From an uncultured Spirochaetales bacterium (GTDB lineage Bacteria > Spirochaetota > Spirochaetia > Treponematales > Treponemataceae): a stretch of 7,990 nt of DNA. How positions within the stretch are numbered: position 1 is the first letter of the stretch; every line of letters begins with the position of its first letter. The notes under the pieces were generated by a model, which searched no databases, was not told the DNA's origin, and was given only the letters and a program-made list of their open reading frames with translations. Location: assembly GCA_946061495.1 (NCBI GenBank), contig CAMGSV010000113.1, positions 1-7,990 of the forward strand. Reading direction: 5' to 3'. The position numbers and the translations under genes were made by a program. Below, in pieces: positions 7,782-7,990 of the stretch.

Positions 7782-7990
7782 TTACGTGTCATCTTTAGCA
7801 AGCTGCTGAACAATCTCCCATGGGAGGCTGGTGCACCGGGCCACCATCTGGGGATCAAGCCCCTCGGACAGCATGCTCCTGGCCGTCTCCAGCTTGTTCT
7901 GGTAGGCACCCTCCTCCCGGCCGGTGGCAAGCCCCCGTTCCAGCCCAGCGAAAAGTCCGTCCTCATAGGCCTCCTCCTTCTGTACTGCAA
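7782..7990 (-). CDS. C-terminal end of an Rpn family PD-(D/E)XK nuclease / transposase_31-like protein (5' end beyond window)
   Basis: The frame enters at the right edge and ends at TAA 7784-7782, giving 68 complete residues. The tail contains EEAYEDGLFAGLERGLATG then REEGAYQNKLETARSML, a Gly/Glu/Arg-rich helical run, and ends with SEGLDPQMVARCTSLPWEI and a short polar end. This resembles the C-terminal tail of Rpn (recombination-promoting nuclease) proteins, where charged glycine-spaced repeats lead to a short helical segment of the type 'GLDxxxIAxxTGL'. The catalytic PD-(D/E)XK core would be outside the window, so the activity cannot be judged. The gene lies on the same strand as the A2M gene, 142 bases upstream of its start, but the promoter and hairpin between them suggest a separate unit. 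A different protein with a similar tail cannot be excluded. Confidence 0.72.
   Translation of the reverse strand, partial: AVQKEEAYEDGLFAGLERGLATGREEGAYQNKLETARSMLSEGLDPQMVARCTSLPWEIVQQLAKDDT

Noticed and set aside
7763..7990. Minus-strand frame of 75 codons at the right edge, rich in Arg, Pro and Trp
   Set aside because: It is an alternative frame of the Rpn-like tail; the frame ending at 7782 gives a sensible charged helical tail with a family-like end.
1..7990. CRISPR array, tRNA or rRNA gene, or insertion sequence ends
   Set aside because: No regularly spaced repeats, cloverleaf-like segment, rRNA-like stretch or paired terminal repeats were seen; nearly all of the window is coding.

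Overview
The window is read almost entirely on the minus strand. It holds two complete or near-complete envelope-defence genes and the tail of an unrelated gene. From right to left: the C-terminal end of an Rpn/PD-(D/E)XK-type nuclease (transposase_31-like) gene, stop at 7782; an intergenic stretch of about 140 bases with a strong sigma70-type promoter, two repeat elements and a terminator-like hairpin; a very large bacterial alpha-2-macroglobulin (A2M) lipoprotein, 7639 down to 1778; and a penicillin-binding protein 1C gene (pbpC) that starts inside the A2M 3' end and runs off the left edge of the window.

The A2M-pbpC pair is the well-known arrangement of E. coli yfhM-pbpC. The thioester A2M is thought to trap foreign proteases that get through the outer membrane, and PbpC (a GT51 glycosyltransferase plus a transpeptidase) is thought to repair or patch peptidoglycan. 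The 17-bp overlap and a strong AAGGAG site inside the A2M 3' end imply one transcript with coupled translation. The system itself is therefore described already. What deserves attention is the A2M leader, where a terminator hairpin lies between the promoter and the ribosome binding site and carries an anti-Shine-Dalgarno-like segment, and the long N-terminus with three apparent tandem Ig-like modules.

The organism should be a diderm (Gram-negative envelope) bacterium with moderately high GC. A lipoprotein A2M with PbpC points to a periplasm. An Rpn-family gene with a Gly/Glu-rich tail and purine-rich Shine-Dalgarno sites (GGGAGG, AAGGAG) would fit Negativicutes such as Selenomonas relatives, but this placement is tentative. 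TTA, CTA and TCA codons are rare in the large genes, which is why long but meaningless open frames appear on the plus strand. No RNA gene, CRISPR array or insertion sequence was seen.
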